DNA of 28,029 bases from a virus. Every line of letters begins with the position of its first letter. Within the stretch, counting starts at the first letter, position 1. Where the stretch lies: positions 1-28,029 of the IMG/VR virus record IMGVR_UViG_3300025012_000251. One strand, written 5' to 3'. Below, one piece after another: positions 1-6,015 of the stretch. The notes below the pieces were generated by a model that saw only the letters and a program-made list of their open reading frames with translations, was not told where the DNA came from and did not search any database. The translations under genes and the position numbers were made by a program.

Positions 1-2
1 CG

Positions 3-91
3 TGATCCGGGAGAAGAGCTCGACTCGTGGGCCTAACATCAAGCGATCGAACGGATCGCTTCCCACGAGGCAAGAGCTCTTCGGCGGATCA
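3..91 (+). promoter_or_regulatory. Structured 5' leader 1, long imperfect hairpin before the VWA gene
   Basis: Four nested arms are visible. TGATCCG (3-9) pairs with CGGATCA (85-91), GAAGAGCTC (13-21) with GAGCTCTTC (74-82), CTCGTGGG with CCCACGAG, and AAGCGATC (41-48) with GATCGCTT (54-61) around a GAACG loop. The fold ends directly at the AAAGGAGG ribosome binding site (92-99) of the next gene. There is no T-run, so it does not look like an intrinsic terminator. It probably acts as an mRNA leader structure. It shares CTAACA and the GAACG hairpin with leader 2. No coding sequence was recognised in 1-103. Confidence 0.7.
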
Positions 92-103
92 AAGGAGGAG
101 TGA

Positions 104-1558
104 GTGAGTCAGCTTAGAACGTTTGAGATTCTCGCAAAGTATATTGGCAAGGCCTCTAATGTGAAGGTGCGTCTTGAGAAGGATGCAGTACCGCATGCGT
201 ATCCTGAAACACGAGAGATTGTGCTGCCGTACAACATCGCTGAAGACAGAGTCTATCCTGCCATTGCTGAGTGTATCCATGAAGCCTGTCATATCCGTTA
301 CACGACTTTCAAAGTAAAGGATGTTATCGATGATGATTACGAAATGCACATTCTTAACGCCATCGAAGACATTCGGATTGACAAGAAAGCATTTGGAATA
401 TTACCAAATATCCCAGGTTTTTACGAAGACCTCTACGCTGACATCAAGAAACGACAACCTCCCCCCGCTGAGCGTAAGAAGATGGCGTTCGAGGGTCGCG
501 TGCTGGTCGATATCATTTGTGACCAGGAGGGCTTTGGTCATTACAAGTCAGGGGACAAGGAAGTTGAAGAGTTCATTGCTGATTACGGTATTAGTCATAA
601 AGTCTATGAGGCGCGTGATGCTCTGGATAATGGCGACCTTAAGAAAGCTCGGAAGAAAGTTAAAGAGATCGCTGATGCCTTTGATGTAGACCGCAAGAAG
701 CCAAAGCCTAAAGACCCTAATGCTCAAGGTGGTGGCGGAGCTAGACCGGCAGCGCAGCAGGTAGCTGATGCAATGAAGGCTATTGGTAAAGATGCTTCGA
801 AGATCTGGGGTCACACAAGCGATGTATCAAGCGCTCCATTCATGGTGCTTGATCCGCTTGCTCTACGCGAACAGACGCAAAAACAATTCGAAGAACTCTT
901 GAAAATGAAAGAAGAGCAGCTTTTTATCCATGAAGAAGGTGGCCTTAACACGGAAAATCTCACCTCATTCTTTACTGAGGACATTGAGGAGCTGTTTGTG
1001 GATTCCAGAATCATTGAACCGAAGAAGAGCAAAATCATTATTGTTCTTGATGCCTCTGGATCCATGAGCTCTTCACTTCTCTGTGGCACGTCAGCTAAGG
1101 ATGCGGTCGCGAAGACTGCCGGGTCAATCAAAGAAGTAATCGACCGCGTGAACGAAGCTGAGGGCCTATGCGTTGATTATGAGATCGCTGCCTTCAACGA
1201 AAACTACATCAAGCTAGATAAAGAAAACTGGATGAAACAGTACAACCAGCATACCGGAGGGACCTGTGTAATTAACGCGTTCAAACAGGCACAGAAGGAC
1301 CTTCTTAGCGATTTTGATATAGAGGGTAACAAAATGATCGTGTTCTTAACTGACGGTCAAGTGGACTCCACTGAAATTGACCAGGTTAGAGCTGAGATCA
1401 TTAAGACGAACTCCGAAATTAAGGTTCTGATCCTGGGAGTGGGAGCTGATCCGCATGGATCATTCGTTCAGAACATCATTGAAGATGCCAATATCATGGA
1501 CCTCGAATCTGCGGATGTCATCCTACTCGAAGCAATCATGGGTGCTCTGGGGTCCTGA
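104..1558 (+). CDS. VWA-domain protein with N-terminal HExxH motif (CobT-like)
   Basis: This 484-residue protein starts at GTG 104, five bases after a strong AAAGGAGG site; a GTG at 100 hits a stop within six codons. The N-terminal part has HEACH at residues 59-63, a zincin-type HExxH. A charged linker with a Gly run lies near residue 205. The C-terminal half is a von Willebrand A domain: the MIDAS motif DASGS is at residues 316-320, followed by a Thr in HTGGT and an Asp in FLTDG. Phage and bacterial proteins with this layout resemble CobT/NorD-type VWA partners of MoxR-family AAA+ ATPases. A partner gene might lie left of the window, which is inference. Whether HEACH binds metal is unknown. 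The VWA call is secure; the role is not. Confidence 0.85.
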   Translation: MSQLRTFEILAKYIGKASNVKVRLEKDAVPHAYPETREIVLPYNIAEDRVYPAIAECIHEACHIRYTTFKVKDVIDDDYEMHILNAIEDIRIDKKAFGILPNIPGFYEDLYADIKKRQPPPAERKKMAFEGRVLVDIICDQEGFGHYKSGDKEVEEFIADYGISHKVYEARDALDNGDLKKARKKVKEIADAFDVDRKKPKPKDPNAQGGGGARPAAQQVADAMKAIGKDASKIWGHTSDVSSAPFMVLDPLALREQTQKQFEELLKMKEEQLFIHEEGGLNTENLTSFFTEDIEELFVDSRIIEPKKSKIIIVLDASGSMSSSLLCGTSAKDAVAKTAGSIKEVIDRVNEAEGLCVDYEIAAFNENYIKLDKENWMKQYNQHTGGTCVINAFKQAQKDLLSDFDIEGNKMIVFLTDGQVDSTEIDQVRAEIIKTNSEIKVLILGVGADPHGSFVQNIIEDANIMDLESADVILLEAIMGALGS

Positions 1559-1559
1559 G

Positions 1560-1666
1560 ACGAAATCATGGAGCGGTGCCGTTGCGCAGGGAATGGATGG
1601 CTAACAGCGAGCGAACGGCGAGCGGCATCCATGACCGGAGCAGAGGCAAAAGCGTAATGATTTCGT
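1560..1666 (+). promoter_or_regulatory. Structured 5' leader 2
   Basis: The gap between the VWA gene and the next gene is closed by a perfect 10-bp inverted repeat, ACGAAATCAT (1560-1569) with ATGATTTCGT (1657-1666). Inside it, ATGGATG (1593-1599) pairs with CATCCAT (1626-1632). At the tip is CTAACA followed by the 18-mer GCGAGCGAACGGCGAGCG (1607-1624). That 18-mer recurs exactly at 2126-2143. The ribosome binding site AAAGGAG (1669-1675) follows directly. No ORF with a start site explains this stretch. Confidence 0.7.
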
Positions 1667-1682
1667 AGAAAGGAGCGCGAGC

Positions 1683-1868
1683 ATGAGCACCCTGACTTTC
1701 ACAGAACAGTCTTTCAAAGAATTTAAGCGGCTGTATGAAAACTGCAAACCTAAAGGAGTTTTTAAATTTGAAGAACACGATGTTCTCAAAGAGTACGCAA
1801 AGTATCTAATTCAGTATGTCGAATCTAAACAGGAGGTAAAAAGTGGACAGGCTTTTAAACGTAAGTAA
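1683..1868 (+). CDS. Small phage protein, unknown function
   Basis: This 61-residue charged protein starts at ATG 1683 behind AAAGGAG. It is predicted to be mainly helical, with no cysteine cluster, membrane segment or recognisable motif beyond an amphipathic stretch around EYAKYLIQYV. Its end overlaps the next start by 26 bases, and it carries the AGGAGG of that gene, so the two are probably translationally coupled. It follows structured leader 2. Function not recognised. Confidence 0.7.
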   Translation: MSTLTFTEQSFKEFKRLYENCKPKGVFKFEEHDVLKEYAKYLIQYVESKQEVKSGQAFKRK

Positions 1869-2037
1869 AGTGAAGAAGTTTTTACTGGAGGCCGGGAAAT
1901 TAAAGTATGCCCATACGCCAGAGTACATTCCAACGCGTGTATCGAAAGAGTTCATTCAGGATCTTGATGACAAGGTACGTCTATGGATTCGTGAGTATTT
2001 TGAAACACGACCGAGTAAGGGCCGTACGATTGGTTAA
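1843..2037 (+). CDS. Small protein resembling a truncated histone fold
   Basis: This 64-residue protein starts at GTG 1843, after AGGAGG within the end of the previous gene. Visible pieces are VKKFLLEAG near the N-terminus, then TRVSKEFIQDL leading into a long helix, then GRTI close to the end. The order (short helix ending in AG, RVS at the start of a long central helix, GR-TI after it) matches archaeal and bacterial histone-fold proteins, where GRKT(I/V) lies in the loop after helix 2. A third helix is absent because the protein stops there. The similarity is my own reading of a short sequence. DNA binding is inference. If wrong, it is an unknown small phage protein. Confidence 0.7.
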   Translation: MDRLLNVSKVKKFLLEAGKLKYAHTPEYIPTRVSKEFIQDLDDKVRLWIREYFETRPSKGRTIG

Positions 2038-2053
2038 CTTAACGACGAGTGAC

Positions 2054-2172
2054 GTGCCAGAAGGTGCAGCGATAGAGCGAGGGAACGCCGAGCGAGTGAC
2101 TGGAGGTTTGCTCGAAGCAAACCAAGCGAGCGAACGGCGAGCGACCAGGCACCTAACGCTCACCGTTGGCAC
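2054..2172 (+). promoter_or_regulatory. Structured 5' leader 3 with two GAACG hairpins
   Basis: The 150-base gap 2038-2187 is highly structured. Outer arms GTGCCA (2054-2059) and TGGCAC (2167-2172) enclose GGTGC (2063-2067) and GCACC (2149-2153). A perfect 8-bp hairpin with loop CGA lies at 2105-2123 (GGTTTGCT/AGCAAACC). It is flanked by two copies of the GAACG stem-loop, at 2077-2093 and 2126-2142. The ribosome binding site GAGGAGG (2178-2184) follows at once. The second stem-loop is inside the exact 18-base repeat shared with leader 2. Confidence 0.7.
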
Positions 2173-2187
2173 ACAACGAGGAGGTTT

Positions 2188-2418
2188 ATGAAGCATCTAT
2201 ACGATGAGACTAAGGTTCTTCAGACGTATCAAAGTGAGAGTAACCACAATCGTTTTTACACAGTGTACCGTGATAGGGACGGGATCATTTCCTGTGACTG
2301 TCCTTCATGGAAGTTCCAATCAAAGCCATCCCATAGCAGAGACTGCAAACATAAACTCTTCTATATGGGTGAGCAAATGCAGGAGGAGGTGTCCATTGAA
2401 GAACTCGAAACAACATGA
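2188..2418 (+). CDS. SWIM-type zinc finger protein
   Basis: This 76-residue protein starts at ATG 2188 behind GAGGAGG. Residues 36-55 carry CDCPSWKF followed by CKH, that is C36-x-C38-x14-C53-x-H55, the spacing of a SWIM zinc finger (CxCx(n)CxH). The flanking pattern of a short beta hairpin (FYTVYRDRDGIISC) before the first Cys also fits SWIM domains. Such domains bind DNA or protein partners, so a nucleic-acid role is likely here but the target is unknown. The gene overlaps the next start by 23 bases. It is a single-domain protein, without the ATPase or transposase usually fused to SWIM. Confidence 0.85.
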   Translation: MKHLYDETKVLQTYQSESNHNRFYTVYRDRDGIISCDCPSWKFQSKPSHSRDCKHKLFYMGEQMQEEVSIEELETT

Positions 2419-2899
2419 ACCTATAGCCATGGCCTTAGCTGACCAGGTATTTAAACCGGGTAAGGCTTTCTCTTATTCCGACATCGCTAAGATGATCGAG
2501 CACGAGAGAGCGCAACGCGGCGTGATGAAAAAGACTACCGTTGAAGAAGTGTCTCGACACGTCAGCGCTATGCGGATTCGTCTGGAAACCAACAGAGCTT
2601 GCACGTTAATCAATATCCGTGGGTATGGATGGAGATGCGTTGGAGCTTACGGTCAGTCCATCGCTGTCTTCGCCATGCAGAATGTTAAGAAGACAATCAT
2701 GCAAGCTGAAAGGACAAACCGGTTGAAGCCTCTAGTGGATCAGAAACATATCCCTGAGGCTATCACGAAGGTGTTTACCAAGGCTTCAAATCAGCTAGTC
2801 AACATCAGTAAAATCAAGAAAGACTTTGTGCTTAACTACGAAAAACTGAGAAAGGGAGGAGCTCTCCATGAAGAAACAAAAGCAATCCGCGCTCACTGA
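2396..2899 (+). CDS. Winged-helix (OmpR/PhoB C-terminal type) DNA-binding protein
   Basis: The reading frame is open from 2204, but the likely start is TTG 2396, six bases after AGGAGGAGG (2381-2389). This gives 167 residues. Residues about 25-85 contain VEEVSRHVSAMRIRLE, then INIRGYGWRCVG. That order matches the recognition helix and wing of OmpR/PhoB-type domains, where the wing usually reads I-x-T-V-R-G-x-G-Y. No receiver domain is present. The C-terminal half is basic and helical with no known motif. The start lies inside the SWIM gene and the end overlaps the next gene by 32 bases, so the three genes are probably co-translated. Likely a phage transcription regulator. Confidence 0.75.
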   Translation: MKNSKQHEPIAMALADQVFKPGKAFSYSDIAKMIEHERAQRGVMKKTTVEEVSRHVSAMRIRLETNRACTLINIRGYGWRCVGAYGQSIAVFAMQNVKKTIMQAERTNRLKPLVDQKHIPEAITKVFTKASNQLVNISKIKKDFVLNYEKLRKGGALHEETKAIRAH

Positions 2900-3173
2900 T
2901 CTTGGATTTTTAGAGAACATATCAACTCCGTATAAAAGAGAGTGGACTATTGAGAAGGCTCGGGTGTTTCTTGAATACCTAAAGAGCCTTCCGTTTGGGA
3001 CTCCGTTTAAAGCAACACAAATCGCGGAGTCTGCTAAACTTGTCGGCATGTCAAACCAATCCATGGCTCCATTTTTAAAAGAACTTAAAGTCGCTAATCA
3101 GAAGGGGTGGTCTCTTGAAAAATATTTCGAAGCTGGGCGCCCTTTTCGTCCGGGTAAGCAGGTTGTTAAGTAA
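2868..3173 (+). CDS. Small helical protein, possible HTH
   Basis: This 101-residue basic protein starts at ATG 2868 after AAGGGAGGAG. The segment EWTIEKARVFLEYLKSL, then ATQIAESAKLVGMSNQSMA, looks like a helix-turn-helix: a helix, a glycine turn, then a recognition-like helix. It is short and rich in Lys and Arg. It overlaps the winged-helix gene upstream and the next gene downstream (59 bases), again suggesting coupling. No family was recognised. A DNA-binding role is inference from the HTH-like pattern and the neighbours. Confidence 0.7.
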   Translation: MKKQKQSALTDLGFLENISTPYKREWTIEKARVFLEYLKSLPFGTPFKATQIAESAKLVGMSNQSMAPFLKELKVANQKGWSLEKYFEAGRPFRPGKQVVK

Positions 3174-3435
3174 GGATTACGTACAGGTCTGTGATACTTG
3201 CGGGCGTAAGCCTATCGACTTCACTACAGATGCAAAGGATAAAGGGTACTGGATATTGCAGCATATTGATTCAGCCTCGCCTTCGCATCTCATGTCAGAT
3301 ATGAGCATCAAGCTGTACGTATCACTAGAGCGGAGACCTAAGCGCAAAGAGAACTATTTGTACAACTGCTTCTCATGCACGCCGAGTCGCCGCGAACCTA
3401 TAACGATTCAACTTCCGGAGTCAGCATCAGGTTGA
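3115..3435 (+). CDS. Small protein with two CxxC pairs (zinc ribbon-like)
   Basis: The chosen start is TTG 3115, preceded by AAGGGGTGG, giving 106 residues. CDTC lies near residue 26 and CFSC near residue 86, so one four-Cys zinc site is plausible. The space between holds a mixed strand/helix region with no familiar motif. It overlaps the previous gene by 59 bases in another frame, and it has the second TTG start in this operon. The gene ends about 50 bases before the tRNA-like gene. Function unknown; structural zinc binding is inference. Confidence 0.65.
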   Translation: MKNISKLGALFVRVSRLLSKDYVQVCDTCGRKPIDFTTDAKDKGYWILQHIDSASPSHLMSDMSIKLYVSLERRPKRKENYLYNCFSCTPSRREPITIQLPESASG

Positions 3436-3483
3436 TTTGAGAACGTTGCAGAGAGTGGCAGATTAACCGATCTTTAAAATCAT

Positions 3484-3602
3484 GGTGCTTGTAGCTCAGG
3501 TAGTAGAGCAGGGTAAAGACTATCATGTCGCGTGGGTTGCTCCACGAATCGCAGGTAGCTAGTAACTCAGGTCGGGTGTGCAAGTCACCCCAAGCACCAC
3601 CA
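3484..3602 (+). tRNA. tRNA-like gene with aberrant anticodon region
   Basis: Acceptor GGTGCTTG (3484-3491) pairs with CAAGCACC (3591-3598), 8 bp, followed by A and an encoded CCA (3600-3602). Bases TA (3492-3493) precede a perfect D arm, GCTC (3494-3497) with GAGC (3506-3509). The T arm is GGGTG-TGCAAGT-CACCC (3574-3590), with AGGTC before it as a variable loop. Between D arm and T arm there are 63 bases instead of about 22, and I cannot place a normal 5-bp/7-nt anticodon arm or assign an anticodon. The insert folds as a long rod: GGGT/ACTC, ACTA/TAGT, and CGTGG (3531-3535)/CCACG (3542-3546). It may be an intron-containing tRNA, a degraded tRNA, or a tRNA mimic. tmRNA does not fit, since the D stem is intact. 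Confidence 0.65.
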
Positions 3603-3619
3603 GTTTTTGAATAACATTT

Positions 3620-3724
3620 TGCCAGAAGCGTATATGCGTAACGCCGTGACCTGCGGTAAGCGGCTAAAAGGTGAATGCCAAATAGTTTCCCTGCCTCACT
3701 TTTGGAATAGTCCTACATCTGGCA
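3620..3724 (+). promoter_or_regulatory. Structured leader 4 between the tRNA-like gene and the next CDS
   Basis: TGCCAGA (3620-3626) and TCTGGCA (3718-3724) form a perfect 7-bp closing helix. Inside, GCCG/CGGC (about 3643-3664) forms a hairpin, and AAAAGGTGA (3666-3674) nearly pairs with TCACTTTT (3696-3703). The ribosome binding site AAGGTGG (3733-3739) lies 9 bases beyond. It resembles leaders 1-3 in position but lacks the GAACG stem-loop. The remaining bases of the 3436-3742 gap show no ORF with a start site. Confidence 0.5.
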
Positions 3725-3742
3725 TTCTCTTTAAGGTGGATT

Positions 3743-4063
3743 ATGGATGAAGAAACGAGAAATTGGGCAAAGGAAGAAGCGAAGAAGATCGGGCTGTGGC
3801 TGTATGGCCCCGATGAAGGTCAGACTGAAGGCGTTGTGAGGACTTTGATAGATAAGATTAGTGCGGTGATCTTAGAGGGGTATGAGCGCGGAAGGCAGGA
3901 TGAGCGCGAGGCGGTGAAGATGGGTGTGCTGTCAAGGCTGCGCCATCTTGAGAGAGGATTGAATGTGGACAGCCCCGCATGGCTCCAGATGGGTGAGATT
4001 ATGGGCGTTTTGGAAAATTATTTTAAGGGGCGGGAAGCCATGAAAGACTCGGTGAAACCATGA
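3743..4063 (+). CDS. Unknown small phage protein
   Basis: This 106-residue acidic, helical protein starts at ATG 3743 behind AAGGTGG. It has a patch GYERGRQDEREAV typical of charged helices and no cysteine, membrane or catalytic motif. It begins a chain of overlapping small genes that runs to 6015, and its stop overlaps the next start (ATGA at 4060). Its last codons and stop lie in GTGAAACCATGA, a junction sequence that recurs in this operon. Function not recognised. Confidence 0.7.
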   Translation: MDEETRNWAKEEAKKIGLWLYGPDEGQTEGVVRTLIDKISAVILEGYERGRQDEREAVKMGVLSRLRHLERGLNVDSPAWLQMGEIMGVLENYFKGREAMKDSVKP

Positions 4064-4236
4064 GCAGCTCTTGGAATTGTGAAGAAGAATTGAGAAGCCT
4101 TGCGGCTGATCTATATCGGCAAGCGGCTGAGTTAGAAGCGGCGGCAGAAGTCCTAAGAACTCTTCGTGAAACAGATGGAATTAACGACAAGATTAAAAAG
4201 GCCAAGCAATGGGCGAAAGATTGGATGAAACCATGA
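4060..4236 (+). CDS. Unknown 58-residue helical protein
   Basis: An ORF of 58 codons starts at ATG 4060, overlapping the previous stop by 4 bases, and ends at TGA 4234-4236. The translation begins MSSSWNCEEELRSLAADLY and is an Ala/Glu/Leu-rich helix, probably a coiled coil, ending in DWMKP. Its stop in turn forms an ATGA with a possible start of the next gene. The perfect fit between neighbours and the coding-like composition make it real although short. Function unknown. Confidence 0.65.
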   Translation: MSSSWNCEEELRSLAADLYRQAAELEAAAEVLRTLRETDGINDKIKKAKQWAKDWMKP

Positions 4237-4256
4237 ACCGCACAACGGAGGTGGGC

Positions 4257-4454
4257 ATGAGTAAGGATGAGGATAGGCTGAAGGAGAAGAAAGTACCCCG
4301 CAGGATTCCGTATGACTCTTGGATAAACAGTCAGCTCTCGATTGCGAGGCATTACGGGGGCTGTAAGGTGAATGGAAAGACCTACAAGCTTGATAGAAAG
4401 TGTAAGGCTGAGGCTAATGGGAAGTATAAACCTGATCTTGTGGAGGTGGTATGA
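4257..4454 (+). CDS. Small basic protein, unknown
   Basis: Three in-frame ATGs are possible. ATG 4257 is preferred because CGGAGGTG lies just upstream; ATG 4233 would overlap the previous stop as ATGA, and 4209 would give 81 residues. From 4257 the protein has 65 residues and is strongly basic. It contains DSWINSQLSIARHYGGCKVNG and a Lys-rich tail, ending PDLVEVV. The stop overlaps the next start as ATGA. The pattern of a short helix, GG turn and strands is seen in small phage proteins of unknown function. No role assigned. Confidence 0.65.
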   Translation: MSKDEDRLKEKKVPRRIPYDSWINSQLSIARHYGGCKVNGKTYKLDRKCKAEANGKYKPDLVEVV

Positions 4455-5029
4455 GCGACCAGAATCCTGATGAGAAGCTTACCGAAATCGCTTTGTATGC
4501 TAGGACACTACCGCCTCATAAAACAAAGCAAAAGGAATACTTCAAATATCTTCTTACTGCCCTGACATCCTTGAGGGCGGAGAAGGATGCGGAGATTAGG
4601 CAGATTAAAGATTATTGGGATAATTCAGTTGATAAGTTTATGAATAAGAAATTGGGCGAGCTTGCGGTCGAGAGGGATGCGCTGATGGCTGAGAATGAGA
4701 GGCTGCGAGCTTCAGACTTTTTGTACCACGCAAATACGATCATTCAACATGCCAACGAGTATTACGATAGTTTCTACAAAGATCAAATTGAAGAACTCGA
4801 AGCCCAACTCTCCTATCTCAAGAAGTCTGAGGAGCGGATAAGGAGCGCCCTTTTGCGATATGCCGATTCCGCTAATTGGGTTGACGGTGGTTTTAGAACT
4901 GAAGAAGCAAACGTCATATTTATGAACCCTTTCGGGAGAGATGAAGCGGGTTATGTTATAGCCAAACAAGCCCTCAACGCCACTGAGGAGAAGGGCAAAC
5001 CCATGACTCAGGAATCGGAGGTTAATTGA
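4451..5029 (+). CDS. Coiled-coil phage protein, unknown
   Basis: This 192-residue protein starts at ATG 4451, with GGAGGTGGT at 4442. Residues about 35-130 are rich in Glu, Lys and Leu with heptad-like spacing (ELAVERDALMAENERLRA; KDQIEELEAQLSYLKKSEE), indicating a long coiled coil. The last third has LLRYADSANWVDGG and a C-terminal helix YVIAKQALNA. This short ending is a pattern I associate with small phage proteins of unknown role. The last residues, KGKPMTQESEV, recur nearly unchanged at the end of the next protein. Function unknown. Confidence 0.7.
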   Translation: MSDQNPDEKLTEIALYARTLPPHKTKQKEYFKYLLTALTSLRAEKDAEIRQIKDYWDNSVDKFMNKKLGELAVERDALMAENERLRASDFLYHANTIIQHANEYYDSFYKDQIEELEAQLSYLKKSEERIRSALLRYADSANWVDGGFRTEEANVIFMNPFGRDEAGYVIAKQALNATEEKGKPMTQESEVN

Positions 5030-5391
5030 TGAAGTACACAGTAGATGGTTGGAATAACTTTTGTAGTGTTTTTGAGCTTCCAGAGCGTTACCCAAGCGGT
5101 TTTTGTTTCGGTGGTGGAATCCCCGTGACAGTCACTATGGTTGATTGGTTTAATCCAGTTTCAGGTATGGGACAGCCCGCCATTAGCAAAGAGCAATGGG
5201 TAAAAAAACTAGGAGAATTTCAAACAGAAGAAGTATCGGATGACGGTCTGAGAGAGTCACTTTTGCCGTGGGTGAGCATGAAAAATTACGTCAAGAAAGG
5301 AAGGACTTATTTAATACTATGCAACTTCGGAGCATCTTTGACGTTTAAGGGTGGTGAACCCATGACTCAGGAAGACGAGGTGAAGCCGTGA
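5029..5391 (+). CDS. Unknown phage protein
   Basis: The start is taken as ATG 5029, which overlaps the previous stop (ATTGATG) and follows CGGAGG; a TTG three bases earlier is less likely. The 120-residue product has several aromatic-rich strands (DGWNNFCSVF, GGIPVTVTMVDWF) and a tail KGGEPMTQEDEVKP. The tail matches that of the previous protein, which points to a duplicated gene-end segment. No family recognised. Its stop overlaps the next start as GTGA. Confidence 0.65.
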   Translation: MKYTVDGWNNFCSVFELPERYPSGFCFGGGIPVTVTMVDWFNPVSGMGQPAISKEQWVKKLGEFQTEEVSDDGLRESLLPWVSMKNYVKKGRTYLILCNFGASLTFKGGEPMTQEDEVKP

Positions 5392-5573
5392 CGGAGCAAG
5401 AGAGAGGGCGAGGAATGGTTAAGAGAATCAAAGCCTGTTGGATTCATAGCGAGGAAAATACCGAGGGAGAATGTGTCAGGTATACAGATTACCAGTCCTT
5501 AGAAACCGAACTCTACACCCTCACCAAAGAGCGTGACGCGCTCCTTGTGGCGAATAACAAAAGAAAGAAATAG
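5388..5573 (+). CDS. Small protein, unknown
   Basis: This 61-residue protein starts at GTG 5388, overlapping the previous stop by 4 bases with GACGAGGTGAAG upstream. It has two cysteines (ACWIHSEE and GECVRY) and a C-terminal charged helix SLETELYTLTKERDALL, like the coiled coil of the 4451-5029 product. The shared TKERDALL/VERDALM pattern suggests a common origin of the helix. It is followed 1 base later by the nuclease gene. Function unknown. Confidence 0.6.
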   Translation: MTEQERGRGMVKRIKACWIHSEENTEGECVRYTDYQSLETELYTLTKERDALLVANNKRKK

Positions 5574-5574
5574 C

Positions 5575-6015
5575 ATGAGTTGGACACCCTGGAAGGCTGC
5601 TGAAAAGCAGGTCTCCGAGTTCTTTGGCGGTAAACGAAGGGTCCGGATCAACTATTCTGACTTTGCCGGTGACATTGAACATCCCCGTTTAGCCATTGAA
5701 GTTAAGCAAGGTAAGCAGATACCTAGCTATCTAAACGCTAAATTCCCAACGGTCATCAGAGCGTTGGCTAAATCATATGTAATCTATCCGGCGCATAAGA
5801 CGCAAGAGATGGTAGACGTGATTAAGTCTGGGAACGCGCACTGCTTTGAGACTCGCGTCAGGAAGGACGCTAAGTTCTTATTGGATGGTTTACGGCAGGC
5901 GTCTGCTTACCCTGAGAACACCGGGAAGATTCCAATCCTTGCTATGAAACCTCCACGGTGCCGAGGATTTATTGTTGCGATGTCCCTCTATGACTGGTTC
6001 GATCTATACCTCTAA
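5575..6015 (+). CDS. PD-(D/E)XK nuclease, Holliday-junction-resolvase-like
   Basis: The frame is open from 5533, but ATG 5575 is the likely start, with AAGAAAG just upstream. It gives 146 residues beginning MSWTPWKAAEKQVSEFFGG. The core is DFAGDIEHPRLAIEVKQGK at residues about 28-46, with the Asp of GDIEH and the E-V-K of the PD-(D/E)XK fold. After it come IPSYLNAKF and a strand SYVIYPAHK. Small phage proteins of this type are usually annotated as resolvase- or VRR-like nucleases that cut branched DNA. Being last in the + strand block, it may resolve replication or packaging intermediates, which is inference. Its stop overlaps the opposite-strand gene by 4 bases. Confidence 0.8.
   Translation: MSWTPWKAAEKQVSEFFGGKRRVRINYSDFAGDIEHPRLAIEVKQGKQIPSYLNAKFPTVIRALAKSYVIYPAHKTQEMVDVIKSGNAHCFETRVRKDAKFLLDGLRQASAYPENTGKIPILAMKPPRCRGFIVAMSLYDWFDLYL

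Noticed and set aside
31-40. Integron attC-like R'' core (GCCTAAC) in leader 1 and ACCTAAC in leader 3
   Set aside because: No matching GTTRRRY arm or L sites were found on the other side, and there are no integrase or cassette genes, so the match is probably chance.
1907-2191. A 94-residue + strand ORF across the structured leader
   Set aside because: It overlaps another coding frame, lacks a good ribosome site, and the region is explained by inverted repeats.
2204-2395. Longer start for the winged-helix protein
   Set aside because: It would lie wholly inside the SWIM gene in another frame; TTG 2396 has a strong ribosome site at proper spacing.
3484-3602. tmRNA instead of tRNA-like
   Set aside because: The D stem is intact, and there is no tag reading frame or space for a typical tmRNA body.
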